Positions 45,245-58,715 of a stretch of DNA of 64,000 nucleotides are shown piece by piece. The position numbers and the translations under genes were made by a program. Under the pieces are notes generated by a model. That model did no database searches and had not been told where the DNA came from. It saw only the letters and a list, made by a program, of their open reading frames with translations. The number at the start of each line of letters is the position of its first letter. Position 1 is the first letter of the stretch. The stretch comes from Neocallimastix lanati (nom. inval.) (taxonomy: Eukaryota > Neocallimastigomycota > Neocallimastigomycetes > Neocallimastigales > Neocallimastigaceae): assembly GCA_016946835.1 (NCBI GenBank), contig JACVTC010000025.1:1058501-1122500 (forward strand), in the 5' to 3' direction.

Positions 45245-46181
45245 TATATCTAATCCCTTGATTTTAATATTAATTAAAACTTATGCAATTTAAAAAAATT
45301 TTTTAATATTAATTTAAAATTTATGCAATTTAAAAAAATTTTTTAATATTTTTTTTTTTTTTTTATCTTTTATAAAAAAATAAATAAAATAAAATAAAAA
45401 AGAAAACAATATAAAAAAAAAAAAAAAAAGATTTTGATGTCCTCTATTAAAAAAAATATATTGTCATCACCCTTTCCCCATATTTAATTCTTTTTATTAA
45501 TATAAAATAATATAAATATATATATATTTATATTTTTTTTAAAAAAAAAAGAAGTGTATATCTATATTCTATATCTATTTAAAAAAAAAAAGTCTTTTTA
45601 AATATATAATATTTAAAATAAATAAAAATAAAAATATAATATTATAAAAAAATATTATATATTTTTTTTCTAGTCATTTATAGGCCTAATTATTAATTTA
45701 ACATATTAAATTATTGTATGTTTAATGATTTATATTTTATTATTATTATTATTTTTATATTACACTAATTTATTAATAATATTAATATATATATAGATTA
45801 TTATTATTATTATTATAATAAATAATAATATTATAAAATATTGTTAATATTATTATCATTATTTTTTATTTTATATTATAAATATTATTATTAAAGATTA
45901 TTATAATTATTGTAATTATTAATAATAATATTATTATAGATTATTATTATTATTAATTTCTATATTATATTTTATTGTATTATTAAGTTATTATAAATTA
46001 TTATTAGTATTATTATTAAATAAAATCACGATATTTATTTATCACTTTAAATTATTATTATAAAGTATTTGTATATTATATTATATATATATTATCTTTT
46101 GAATTTTTTTTTTTTTTATATTTATTATAAAGTTATTTATATATTAAGTTGTTTTTTTTTTTTTGTTCTTTTTTTTTTTTT
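45245..46181. other. AT-rich intergenic region, 3' flank of the F-box gene
   Basis: ATT-type repeats (45730-46080), T-runs near 46105 and 46151-46183. No gene. Confidence 0.6.
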
Positions 46182-48798
46182 TTAACATAAACATTTTGAA
46201 AAAGGTGTAAATAGAATATTTTTCGTTTTGGGGTCGTATTGAATGATACCGGTTTCGATAAATTTATTGAAACATAATTCCTTATTACACCATTTTATAC
46301 ATAGTGGCTCTAGACGAGGCTCTTTCGTCGTCGTCGTCGTCGTCATAGTACTTTCCCCTTCCTTCTGCTTTTGATCATCAGAAATATCTACGACGGCTAC
46401 ACGTATTTCTCCACGATTTTCATCATCATCCTCTTCACCATTATCGTTGTCTTCTTCTTCTTGGGCTTGAATAAACATCATGATATATATTAAATCTGGA
46501 GTTAATACCTATTATAAATCCATAATAATTATTAATATAGAATAGAGATTGATAGATGGGGCAAATAGTAATAGATAAATAGTGATAAATAAATAATTAT
46601 GTTAAATTAGTTAGTTGGTTAGACAATTAAAATAATATCAGAGGAATACAAACAATAAATAAATAAATAAATATATAATATTTTTATGTAAATAATATTT
46701 TTTTATATTGATTAAATCAATGTTAGTAACGTATAAAATAAAAAATAAAAATAAAGATAAAGATAAAAATAAAAATTATAATTAAAATTAAAATTAAACA
46801 AACAAACAAATAAATAAATAAATAAATAAATAAAAATAAATATAATAATTTAAATAAATGAAAAAAAAATACAGCTATTTATTTTAATATATATATTTAT
46901 TGTTTTTATAATTATATAATATATATATATATATATCTCTTTATTGTACTAATATATGTAAAAAAAAAATTTTTATTTTATTTTATTTTATTTTTTATTT
47001 TTATATTTTTAAAAAATTATACTTACAATATCATATAAATTAAAAGAATTAAAAACATCAGCAGATATTTTCCTATGTTGCTCTATCTCTGTCTGATTCA
47101 AGGAAAAAATTTCAATTTCTTTTTTACCAATGGCAAGAATGGTGCCATCCTTATGCACCGATGCCCATAACAATATATCATCCTCTAAATCATACTTATA
47201 GTTGGTGACAGCCTTCGATCTTAAATTATCATCGAACGAAAAAATGGTAATGATACCATCATTGGAGGTACAACTCATAATAAGATAATTCTTTTCTAAT
47301 TCTCCGGTTTCCTTATTCTTTTCCTCAATGATACAGTTATGCACAATGTATGGATTAAAATTCACTGGAATAATAAGATGATTGACATTTATTTCATAGT
47401 AATATTTTTCATCCACATTCTCATATTTTAACGCTTCCACTAGTACACTTAAATCCCAAACATATATTTTAAATTCTCCTTGATTTTCTTGAGCTTCCCC
47501 TTCCTCCCCTTCTTCATTTTCCTGAGCTTGTGGCAGTAACTCAAAAAAGGATATGGTAAACATATTATCTAAGATACAACTATTAATAATGAAAAGTTGT
47601 CCATTTTCATGACCTGGCTCATTCACAAGTCGAACATGCCATTTCTTATGTAGTTTACTTCTTGAAAATAAAATAATAATATATTCAGAATTGAGACATA
47701 TAATTAAATTATCAATAATATCTACCATAAGAATATTACTACCCACATGAAATTCTCTAACATCTTCAGGTTGAGCAAATTCTACAAAGTTTAGGGTTAA
47801 TTTATCTTTATCAAACCATATCATACAATCTTCTTTAATACATACAACATCACTATAAAAAAAAAAAAAAAAAGAAAAAAAATTGAATAAATATATATAT
47901 ATAGACATAGATATATAGATGTAAATACAGATATAAATATAGATATATTCAATTTTAAATATACATTGATATTTTAATAAAAGTTTTATAGTAATAATAT
48001 ATTTTAATATAATTTTAAATGATAATATATATTTATATATATATTTATTTTTTATATACATAAAATATAAAATATAAAATTTAAATATATATATATTTTA
48101 ACAATATCTTTTAATTTAATTTTTTTTTTTTTTACATACTCTCTAAAATTGGTTAAACCACTTAAATCACAATATGGGAAATTTTGTTTATCTTTCAGGT
48201 TTGAAACACGTTCACGTTTATTTGCCATTTTAAAATGACATAAATTTTTAAAATTGTGATTTGGTAACCGGGAAGCTAGTTTATTTAAACTTTTATTATT
48301 ATTACGGAAATGTTGATTATAATATTGCTTCCAAAAATATTCTTTTGGTTTACAATAAATATATAAAATATATTAAATAAATTGAGGAATTATTTTGTAA
48401 TTACATTTTTATTAAACATATATTTAAATTATAATGGTTAGAATAAAATTTATTTAAAAATAAATGAAAAGAATTAATATTAATATTTATATATTTTTTA
48501 TATGTTATAATAGATATTTTATTCAATAAATTAAAATATATTATAAAAAAATAAAATAAAATAAAATATATAAAATATATAAAAGTAATTATAAACATTT
48601 TAGAATCATAATTTAATATATTAATAATAAATATATATATATAGTATAAATAATTCACTTATAGTATATATGACATTTACCTTTATTTAACATATCATTC
48701 CATTGTTTACACACTGTTAAAGAATTATTAATAATAGTTTTATCTGAATTTAAAAATAATTCATTCAAGATTTCTGGTGTACTTATAACTTGACTCAT
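46182..48798 (-). CDS. F-box protein with beta-propeller-like region, 490 aa, four exons
   Basis: Exons 48798-48681, 48341-48140, 47852-47027 and 46508-46182; introns GTAAAT...AG, GTATGT...TATAG and GTAAGT...ATAG; the sum 118+202+826+327 is in frame. Residues 1-55 match an F-box (STPEILNELFLNSDKTIINNSLTVCKQWNDMLNKEYFWKQYY), the Skp1-binding segment of SCF ubiquitin ligases. Residues about 105-390 are beta-strand-rich with short repeats ending in I-W-F or V-W-D type strands (CMIWFDKDK, FKIYVWDLS, GIITIFSFDD, GTILAIGKKEIEIFSL), consistent with a degenerate WD40/quinoprotein-like propeller for substrate binding. An acidic Glu/Gln loop lies at about 225. The C-terminal exon adds an acidic low-complexity part with six Thr, then a final Cys-containing strand region. 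Target unknown. Confidence 0.82.
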
Positions 48799-49620
48799 TC
48801 TGTCACTATGATATTATTAATATAATTTATAGGTATTTGTTATAGAATGTTATTCTTTCTATTATTATTTTTTTTTTTTATATTGATTAATTATTTTTAA
48901 AATCTCTTTATTTTTCTTTTTCTTTATTTATTTGATATATATATATTATCAAATGTTAATATAGTATTAATAAAAAAGAAATTTAATAATAAATATAATT
49001 TTTTTTTTTTTTTTTTTTTTAAATTAAAATGACATTGATTTTAAGTATAGAAACAAAAAGAACTAACAAATCAAATATAAAAATTAAATTTTAATAAATT
49101 AATTATTGTAATTTTAATTATAAAAAAAAAATAAATATTAAAAAATTAACGATTAAAATTTTACTAATTTTAAAAAAATAGATTAAATTAATATATTATG
49201 ATAATAAAATTTATATTTATTATTATTTATTTTATCTATTTTATAATTTGTATAAATAAATGTCTAAATATATAAATGTATAAATAAATATAAGTATAAA
49301 TTAATAAAATTATAAATGAAAGAATTAATAATAAATAAATAAATATTGTCATACAAAAATTTTTCAAAATTTTTAAACATTTAATTATGAAATAAATTTT
49401 TAAATTTTTTATTTTCAAATTTAAAAATATAAAAAAAAAAAAAAATTAATAAATGAATTCTTTTATTTATTAATTGAAATATAATATATTTTTATTATTA
49501 TTAAATTTTTATTAAAATATTAAATAAAAGACTTTTAAAATAAAACATAATTTTAATTATTGAATTTCTTTAATTAACTTATAAAAGTCGAGTGTGATAA
49601 TTATTTAATTTTAATTAATT
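48799..49620. other. AT-rich intergenic region
   Basis: Promoter side of the F-box gene up to about 49000, then A/T simple sequence including a T-run at 48999-49020. Nothing else seen. Confidence 0.55.
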
Positions 49621-49990
49621 GTTAAACCAGGTTCTATGATTGAATTATTAACTGATTTAAAAGCTGCTTTTTCTAATGTTGCTAGTTATATATTAGCAAA
49701 AATAGAATTAATTTCAATAAAACAAAGTTATGGCAAAATAAAAATGATTAATGAATTTAGAAATTACATTAGTTTATTTAAATGAGAAGAAGATCCTTTA
49801 ACTTTAATATTTTATAATGGATAATATCCGAAATATCAAGAAGAAATTCAAAAAATCTCAATATTTAGATAGATGGTATTTGTTGTATGACAAAAATTAA
49901 TGAATATATCAAGCTTTTATTTTCAAATAACAATCTCAATAAATAATTCAATTTATTTAATCACATTTAATGAAAAATTCTTAGTATAGT
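49621..49990 (+). pseudogene. Decayed coding sequence (unknown)
   Basis: One continuous frame reads KPGSMIELLTDLKAAFSNVA...GKIKMINEFRNYISLFK, a stop, EEDPLTLIFYNG, a stop, YPKYQEEIQKISIF, then further stops to ITFNEKFLV. Four in-frame stops but no frameshift, so it is a fairly young pseudogene or part of one. No family recognised; flanks give no promoter. Confidence 0.45.
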
Positions 49991-50015
49991 AACAGAAAAA
50001 AAACTTACCTATTTA

Positions 50016-50252
50016 TTACTTTTCATTCTGTGAACAGAATGAGAAGGCATATTTACTGGAGTATTCCTTAAGTTCCAGATTTCTATTCCATGAATTATTG
50101 ACGTTATTGATAGGAGCAATATCGCTCTGGTTCATACAGACATAATTATTTTTATAATCATAGTTTAGTATTTCTTTTGTTCTATCTATTACTCCTATTG
50201 TAGTGAGACTCTGTAATATTTTTTTCATACTTTTCTGCTTTGCTACAGGCAT
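50016..50252 (-). CDS. Hypothetical 78-aa ORF or gene fragment
   Basis: MPVAKQKSMKKILQSLTTIG...FCSQNEK has normal residue balance and contrasts with flanking simple sequence. It lies downstream of a retrotransposon 3' fragment on the same strand, so it may be part of a decayed element. No domain recognised. Confidence 0.3.
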   Translation of the reverse strand: MPVAKQKSMKKILQSLTTIGVIDRTKEILNYDYKNNYVCMNQSDIAPINNVNNSWNRNLELKEYSSKYAFSFCSQNEK

Positions 50253-50344
50253 CTTTTACATTCCTTCACAGCTATTTTCGTATAAATTTTTATCCTAAAA
50301 ATTAATCAAGTTAACCTCCGTCTAATAATTACTTTTTATATATT

Positions 50345-50660
50345 TATTTATTTATTTCCGGTGTGCACCGCTTTTGGTTTCAGCCCCCCCTTTTAGGAGT
50401 AGTGGGAATATTGAGGTATTGAGGTAGTCACTCACTTCCTTTTTTGAAGGCAGAATTGTCCCTACTGGACGACCTTACTGTTTGCTTCAGCATTGGCGAT
50501 CTGACATGTTTATTATTACTGAGAATTTTACAAGTATTACTTCTCCGGACCGAGCGCTTCTATGAAGCTAAGAGGGCCAGTATAACCTAACCCATATATT
50601 TTTCGTATTAGCTCCCTGGCAATTGTAGAGGGAGTGGGGTATTTCGCCAAGTGGGGTATT
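50345..50660 (-). pseudogene. 3' fragment of the non-LTR retrotransposon family
   Basis: GC-richer block. On the minus strand 'VRSPMLKQTVRSSSRDNSA' corresponds to 'GASMLKMRLRQTSRAEYL' at 23898-23955 and 'RASMLKKQ' near 11080. The nucleotide motif CCCTACTG(G)AC...CTTACTGTTT...AGCATTG is shared with 11045-11085. Third copy of this 3' end in the window. Confidence 0.5.
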
Positions 50661-50803
50661 GATATAAATAAATGAATGAATAAATAAATAAAATTCAAAA
50701 TAATTTTTTTTTTAATCTTGTTTTTAATTATATTTAATAATTCAAAATAATTTTTTTTTTAAACTTGTTTTTATTATATTTAATAATTAATTATAGATAT
50801 TTT

Positions 50804-50878
50804 TTAATATCTTGTAAAAATAGTAATAGTTTTGTAGTATTTAACTAAAGTGTTGATTTCCTCAGTCCGTATTAATTT

Positions 50879-50909
<31 letters not shown>

Positions 50910-51235
50910 TTTTTTAAAATTCCAGCAGTTCTCCTTTCGTAATCAATGTAATATTTAGATTCTTCTTTTTGCAATTCCAATAAAAATTGAAAAAAAGTTG
51001 GTTTTTTTGCTATAATTATTTGTTTTTTCCTAAGCTATTGTGAAATTTCTCTAAAATAATAATAAATCAGGGTAGTAATTTTCCAAGAGTAAGGTAATTT
51101 AGTAGTATTTTTTTTACAATTATTAGTAATATTTTTGACGCACAACTTCAGCCAATCCTTAATACAGGAATACTGGGGTTTTGTTCCTTTCGGTGCTTTT
51201 ATTTTAGCGTTTTGACATCCTATAGGAATACACAC
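50804..51235 (-). pseudogene. Decayed gene with one or more stops (unknown)
   Basis: From a possible 3' splice site (CCTATAG at about 51222) the minus strand reads CQNAKIKAPKGTKPQYSCIKDWLKLC...YYFREISQ, a TAG, then LRKKQIIIAKKPTFFQFLLELQKEESKYYIDYERRTAGIL. An A-run of more than 25 (50884-50908 on the plus strand as T) follows, then KLIRTEEINTLVKYYKTITIF and a stop. Coding character across 430 bp with an internal stop suggests a pseudogene, possibly with the A-run grown inside it. Family not recognised. Confidence 0.4.
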
Positions 51236-51734
51236 ACAAAAAAAAAAAGTTTTTAATATATTAAATTATAAAATAAAATATCATTTAAAGTGTACCATTA
51301 TTAAAGAAAATAAAATAAAATTAAGTTTCTTAAAAGGGCGTCTATAAAGTGCTTAATAATAATAATAGTAATAACAATAATAATATATAAATATATAATG
51401 ATAAGAATCTATATAATATAATATTAGAACAACTATATTAAAATATACTTATAATCATACTGATATTATTATTAAAAATCATATTAAATTAACTATTATC
51501 ATTTTTCATATTTTTTTTCCTCAATACTTTTTTTTTTTTCATTTTTTATATTAATAATTAATGGATAATTTATTTGAAATAATAAAAGAAATAACTTAAA
51601 ACACCTCATAATTAAATATATAGTAATAGATGAGATATTATTATATAATTCCATTAAAAGTTTAATTAATAAAATATTCTTTAAAAATAAAATATTATTT
51701 TAAATAAATTATTATTTTAAAATTAAAATTTAAA

Positions 51735-51780
<46 letters not shown>

Positions 51781-52392
51781 CCTTCTATTCTTATTAATTC
51801 ATAATATTAATGATATAGGTATAAAAGTTATTAATAAAAATATTTAATATATTTTTATTATATATTTTAATTGAAAACTTTTTGTTTATAGTATAAAAGT
51901 TATTAATAAAAAGATAAAAATAAAAATATTCAATAGAAAATTTGCTTTATAATATTTATAAAAATTAATGTTATAAATAAAAAATATATTTTATTTTATT
52001 ATTTTTTCATTTTTAATAATAAATATTTAAAAACAATATAATTTATTTTTATTAATTTCTAATCCTAATTATAATTTATTTAGTTTAATAATAAAAAAAT
52101 AATAATATTAATAATGATGATGATGATGATGATTAATTTATAGTATAAACGAAAGGATAATAGGAATAATCATTAATAACAAATATTTTTATATTTATAA
52201 AGATAAAAAAAAAAATTTTTTTTCATAAAAAAGTATTTTATATACTCAATTGAAAACTTCATCAATGCATGTATTAAAACTATTTTTATTATTACCTTTC
52301 ATTATTACTTAATAAATATCCGTTTTATATAATTTTTATTTTTATTTTTTATTTTTATTTATTTAGACTGGGAAAAATTAATTATAATAATT
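51236..52392. other. AT-rich intergenic region
   Basis: A-run at 51742-51773, (GAT)6 near 52116, otherwise A/T simple sequence. No gene. Confidence 0.6.
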
Positions 52393-52736
52393 AAAATAAA
52401 ATAAAATAAAATAAAATAAAATAAAATAAAATAAAATAAAATAAAATAAAATAAAATAAAATAAAGTAAAATAAAATAAAATAAAATAAAATAAAATAAA
52501 ATAAAATAAAATAAAATAAATAGTAGAATGTTAAATAGAAAGTACAGATTGAATAAAATAAAATAAAATAAAATAAAATAAAATAAAATAAAATAAAATA
52601 AAATAAAATAAAATAAAATAAAATAAAATAAAATAAAATAAAATAAAATAAAATAAAATAAATAGTAGAATATAAATATTATTAAAGTACAGATTGAATA
52701 AAATAAAATAAAATAAAATAAAATAAAATAAAATAA

Positions 52737-52769
<33 letters not shown>

Positions 52770-52770
52770 T
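52393..52770. repeat. AAAAT pentamer array with higher-order spacers
   Basis: About 25, 21 and 10 pentamers in three blocks, separated by two related spacers (52517-52550 and 52660-52695) sharing AAATAGTAGAAT and AGTACAGATTGAATAAAAT. The third block ends in (AAT)n. The block-plus-spacer is itself tandemly repeated about 140 bp apart. Confidence 0.9.
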
Positions 52771-53372
52771 CATAAAAAGTGAATAGTAAAGATAACAGAT
52801 ACCAAGATATTATGGGAATTTATTATTATTAATATTATTTTTTTTCATAAGAAATAAAGTTTAAAAAATGATTAATGAAATTTAAACAAACTATTAAAAA
52901 ATAATGAATATTTATTATTAATTTTATTTTAATTATTATAATTAATTTTTCCCATTTTAAATGTATAATAAAAAATAAAAAATAAAAATATAAATAAAAA
53001 TAAAAATAAAACGGATATTGAAAATAAATAAAAACTTTTTAAAGTAGACTTTATCCAAAGATCATTAAAAAATTCAAATTCCAACTTTTTAAAAATTCAA
53101 ATTTCAAATGTACATGAATGTATTTACTATGTATTACATTTACATTTATATTAATTAACATCTAATATAAATTTTAATTTAATTTATTATTATTTATTTT
53201 TTTTTTTTTAGCCGTTTATTTTTAACGTATTAATAACATACAAATATATACAAATATATAAATATTATTATTTTTTATTATTAAAGTGAGAGACCGTTTT
53301 TTTTTTTTTTTTTTTATTAATAAAAATATGTATATATTTTTAAATAATAGATAACAATAATAATAAATAATA

Positions 53373-53408
<36 letters not shown>

Positions 53409-55258
53409 TAATGAAAATAATAATAAATAATAATAATAATAATAAATAATAATGAATAAATAGTAATATAATAATAATAATAATAATTATATAAATGAAA
53501 TAAAAGATTGTCAATTTTTTTTTTTTTTTTTTTTTTTTGTTTCTCCATTTTATATAAATATAAAAATATGTAAAGATAAATTTAAACATATTAAAAAGGT
53601 TATCCTGTGAAGTCAATATTATCATTGATTATTGATGAAAAATTTTTTTTTTTTCCTTTTTTCCAAAATTTTATTTTTATCTATTTATTTATTCATTTTT
53701 TGTTATATATATTTAATAGATCTTAGTATATGATTAAGTCTGCTTTTATATATATATATATATTACGGATACATAACTTTTTTTTTTATGTAATAATACA
53801 TTTTTTTTTTATTTTTTATTTTTTATTGTTTTTTATTTTTTATTTTTTATTGTTTTTTATTTTTTATTTTTTTTAATTTTTATTTTTTTTATTTTTTATT
53901 TTTTTTTATTTTAGTTTATTCTATATATATATATATTTAAAATAAGGGTTCCATTATAAGTACCTTCTTTTTCATTATAATACAAAAATTTGACCTTATT
54001 TCTATTTTTAACATATGAAATAGATTCAGAAATTGTAATTGAGGGTCTTGCAATTATTAAAAATTAAAAATTATTCATGTAAATAAAGGTTAATTTTAAT
54101 AACTTCATTTCCAATTAAATAATAATTAAATAATGATATGATATACTCATTCTCATTATTTAATTTCAAATATTTATATTTATTTTAATAGTAAATATAT
54201 GCTATGAAATGCTTATCATAAAACACTTTAAACTTAAGACTTCAACATTTGAAATCATCTATTTTTAAAAATATATTATATTTCAATTTTTTATACATTA
54301 TATTCTATGTTGTGTTATTTTATAGTAAAATAATTAAAAAAAAAAATATTCATATCTATTCATATATTATGTATTTATAAATGTATTTTATATTGATTTA
54401 ATAGAAATACAATGTAAATTTATTTAAATTAATAACAAATCCATTTCTACCTTTTTAAGTTTTATTAATTGCTTTAAAATTAGTTGTTTTGTTTTGTTTT
54501 GTTGCTGGCTGGTTTTGTTGGCTGGTTTTGTGGATTGTTATTTTTATTTATTAATTATTTATTAATTATAATTAAAATTTTATTATATTTTATATTTTTA
54601 TTTATTTTATTTGTTTTGTCAAACTTTAATAAAATTTAAACTTTTTAAACATTTTTTTTTTATTTATTTATTCAATTTCTTTTTCTTTAATAATTTAAAC
54701 TTTAATTATTATTCTTTTAATTATTAATAATTATTAAAAAAATTCACCTTAATTATGATTTTTATACTAATTACTAATTATTACTTATTAACTATGATAA
54801 TGCTTTAATTTTATGGTGTTCAAAATTTATTGTTAACTATTCTTTTTAAATTATTATTTATTATTTAATTATTTATTCATTGTTCATTATTCATTATTCA
54901 TTATTTACTATTCATTATTTCATTATTTCATTATTCATTATTCATTATTCATTATTGTTTAATTATATATTACTACTATTATTATTATTATTCATTCATT
55001 CATTTATAAAATAGATTCTATAAGTATATACATATATATTATTATAAAATAACGTCTAATAAAAATGATTTTTTTCTAAATTGATTTTATAATCTTAAAT
55101 ATAATAAATATATAAATAATAATTAATAGATAATAATAAATATATGAAAAAAACTAAATGCAAAAAATGGAAATGAATATTTAATAACATTTTTTAAGTT
55201 TTTTATATGCATATTTTATTTTATTTAAAATTATATATTATTTTATATATTAGTAAAA
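52771..55258. other. AT-rich intergenic region with one coding-like fragment
   Basis: Mostly simple sequence: (AAT)n 53355-53490, T-runs at 53297-53316 and 53516-53538, TTTTTATTTTT block 53810-53915. On the minus strand, about 54050-53920 reads IIARPSITISESISYVKNRNK then VKFLYYNEKEGTYNG before a stop: an isolated coding-like piece of about 45 codons, possibly a pseudo-exon. Nothing else. Confidence 0.45.
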
Positions 55259-55565
55259 TTAAATGAAATAGAAATAGAAATAGAAATAAATAAAATAATA
55301 ATAAAAAAATAATAATAATAAAATAAAATAATAATAAAATAATAAAATAATAATAAAATAAAATAATAATAAAATAATAAAATAATAATAAAATAAAATA
55401 ATAATAAAATAATAAAATAATAATAAAATAATAAAATAATAATAAAATAATAAATAAATAAATAAATAAAATAATAAATAAATAAATAAAATAATAAATA
55501 AATATATATATATATATAAATAAATATATATATTAATATATAAATAAATAAATATATAAATAAAA
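55259..55565. repeat. AATAATAAA/AAATAAAT simple repeat
   Basis: Array of AATAATAAAAT units grading to (AAAT)n and (TA)n; open frames through it are compositional. Confidence 0.85.
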
Positions 55566-55639
55566 AAAAACTCTCCGTCAATTGTAGTTAGTATTAAATC
55601 AATGTATATAAATAAAAAATAAATATTTCAAAATAGGCT

Positions 55640-55770
55640 ATTCTAACTCCTTTTTATTTTTGTCTCCATAACACATTATCGGTGTAACGTAACCTTTGAA
55701 TATAAAGATCAGGTCCTTTTAACCAACCGTAACGGCTTTGTTACTCCAAAGGTCAAATCTTTGCCTACAT
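55640..55770. other. GC-richer island in the AT desert
   Basis: About 120 bp of balanced sequence (CATTATCGGTGTAACGTAACC...CAACCGTAACGGC) without an ORF. GTAACG/CGTTAC motifs recur in both orientations. It could be a transposon remnant or a structured RNA; minus-strand reading vaguely resembles a tRNA but the stems do not pair. Confidence 0.3.
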
Positions 55771-56286
55771 TATATATATATATACTTTATTTTTTTATTT
55801 TTTTTTTATTTTATTTTTTTTTTTTTTTTTTTTCAAAATTTCCTTAAATATATAAATCAATCTTTTAACTTGAAAGATGAATTTGTTGTTCTTATCATTA
55901 ATCGAGTCTTAACTATTAAAACCATATTATGACATACAAATAAAATTACTGTTTTAATTATTTTCTATAAAATTAATAAATAAATAAATAAATACAAAAT
56001 AAATAAATTTACTAATAATAGATATATTTTATTAAGAGTAGAAGTATTGATTTCTAATAAAAAATATTGATTAATAATTTATGGGATAACTTTTTATGCT
56101 TGAAGATTGAAATAATAATAAAAAAATTTAAAATATAATTTTTTTTAAAAAAAAAAAGATTTAAAATAAAAAAATATTTTTTTAATATAAAATTTATAAA
56201 TTTTTATTTCATTGGTCCATTACAATAATAAATTAAAATTTGTTTTATTTTTATTTTTTCAATTATTTATCTATTAACTGAAGAAG

Positions 56287-56323
<37 letters not shown>

Positions 56324-58715
56324 TATTATTTATTATTATTCCTTTTCATTTCATTTCATTTCATTTCATATCATATCATTATAATATCTAAAGATGATGA
56401 ATTTATTCTATAATTTCATTAATATTTACTTTATATTTTCTTTTATTATAATTATTTAATAATTTTTCTTATTAAAAAAAACAAAATATATAAGTAAAGA
56501 AAAAAATTTTTTTTTATCCTTTCTTTCCCTTTTATTAATAGCATAAAATTAATTATATATTTGAATATATATATCTTTTTTTTTTATTTAATTAAATAAT
56601 CAATGTCCTATATTGAAAGTACTTAAAAAAATTTGAATATTAATAAAAGAAAATTATTTTTATATAAATAAAAGTATTTATATATTAATAAATATATACA
56701 TATAATAAATATAAGTAAATATAAATAAATATAAATAAATATAAATAAATCTAAATAAATCTAAATAAATATATATAATTATAAATTCATATTTAGATTT
56801 TATAAAAAAAAAAAATAAAAGAACTTTTTTAATTTATTTAAATTCTATAATTAATTTTATTTTAAACTTAAAATATTATAAAAATAAAATAAATTTAAAT
56901 TAATTAAATTTAGATTACACAAAAATTTGAGCATTTTTAGATAATAAACGGCAACTTTTTTTTTTCTTTTCATGTATCTTTCTATATAAAAGAATTTTTA
57001 AAATAGTTTAATACTTTTCAGTATTAATATTTATCATTTATATTTATATTTATTTATACTTTATAAAACTATTGTTGTATATTTTTATTTATCAATGTTT
57101 TATTAAAGTCATTAATTCCTATTTCCTTCTTTTTACTTTCTTAATTCATAAATAATTGACATTCCATTATTTGTTTTAAAAATTTTTATTAATAAATAAC
57201 AAAAACTAAAACCAAAACCAAAAATCCAAAGTCAAATTCCAACCTTAATTGATAAAAAAAAAAAAAAAAAAGGAAAAATAAACATATTTAATATTATCTA
57301 GGTTTAATTAATAATAATTATCTGTAATAACTTTATTTTATAAATAAATGAATAAATAGGTCATTTTTATAATGACAAAAAAAACTTTTTCCATATATTG
57401 TTTTAGTCTATTGTTATATAAATTATTTTATATTGTAATTATATAGTCATCTTATTTTAATTTAATCGTTAATTAGTATATTTCACATTTTACAATATCA
57501 AATTTAAATGTAAGTAATTAAATGTAATATATTATACATTAGAGTTTGGCTACAAAATAATTTAATTTATTATTTAATTTATATTATTTCAAAAAAATAA
57601 AAAAAAAATTTATATATATTATATCAAAAAAAATAATATAATTAAATTAAAATTAAAAATAGATAAATTTTATTTTTTATTTTTTTCTTATATAATATAT
57701 ACTTATTTAGAAATTAAAATTTATTAATAAATATATTTATGATATAATTACAATATATTATATTTCAATATATATATGGATAATATATATTATTAATATA
57801 TATCAAAATATATTTTATTTTTATTTTCATTTTTTTTTTTAATCAATTTATTTTAATCATTCTTATTTTTTACTAATATTGCTAATATTGTTAAAATTTT
57901 TTTTAACTTCTATTTTATATTTTTGTTTTCTATTTTAGAATGTTAAAAGTGTTAATCTAAGTTTTGTTTTTTAATAAACAAGAAGTTTTTAGAGTAGATA
58001 GTTTTTTATTTTTTTTTTTTATATCTTTATTTTATGTAAATACGTTTTAGAGTCAAAATTATTTATTTCAATTTTTTTTTTTTTTATATATATTTATAAA
58101 ACATTTCAATTCAATAAATAATTTTTCAATTAAATAATTAAAAAGAGACACTTTTACGGGAATGTGTTTAGATATGAATAATTTTTTATAATTATTCAAT
58201 TCAAACAAGAAAATATTTGATCTCAAAGTAATATCAAAATGTTTATTGTATATGCATAATATATATTTCATCAAATAACAATTTAGTTTCAATAAAATAA
58301 AAATATTTTTTGAAAATAAAATAAAGGTTATTTATACTTTAATAAAAACTTTTATTTTCTTACTAATCAATAAAAATAATTATTGTAGAATAATAAATAA
58401 TTAAGAAAAAATAATTTACTGTTAATTATTTAACAATTTTTATTTTTTCTTTTTAAAATAAAAAAAGAAACCAAGTATTTTACTTATAAATATTTATTCA
58501 AAATAACATAAATTTAATTTTTTTTTTTTTTTTTTCAATATTTTTATTATATGAATAATTTAATAAAGTTGAGCTTATAAATAATAAAAAGAAAAAACAG
58601 TATTTTTATATATAGATTATATAAAATTCTAATCTAAAAACAAATAAACCAATAAAAAACAAACAAACAAAAAAGATATTAATAATAATAATAATAGGAA
58701 TAGTAATAAGGAAAA
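55771..58715. other. AT-rich intergenic region and 5' flank of the large LRR gene
   Basis: No gene. Simple repeats (ATT)n at 56289-56325, (CATTT)n at 56348-56370 and (AAATAAATAT)n near 56710-56770. Just before the ORF an A-rich leader with (AAAC)n (58640-58675). Confidence 0.55.

Noticed and set aside
52531-52773. Minus-strand frame of Phe-Ile-Leu-Tyr repeats
   Set aside because: Translation of the AAAAT pentamer array.
53222-53625. Two overlapping minus-strand frames with poly-Lys and Tyr/Ile runs
   Set aside because: Both run through homopolymers and (AAT)n arrays.
55243-55581. Minus-strand 112-codon hydrophobic frame
   Set aside because: Simple AATAATAAA repeat; no start context or domain.
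55640-55770. tRNA gene on the minus strand
   Set aside because: GGTTGGTTAAAAGGAC resembles a D-arm, but the anticodon and T stems do not pair and no acceptor stem closes.
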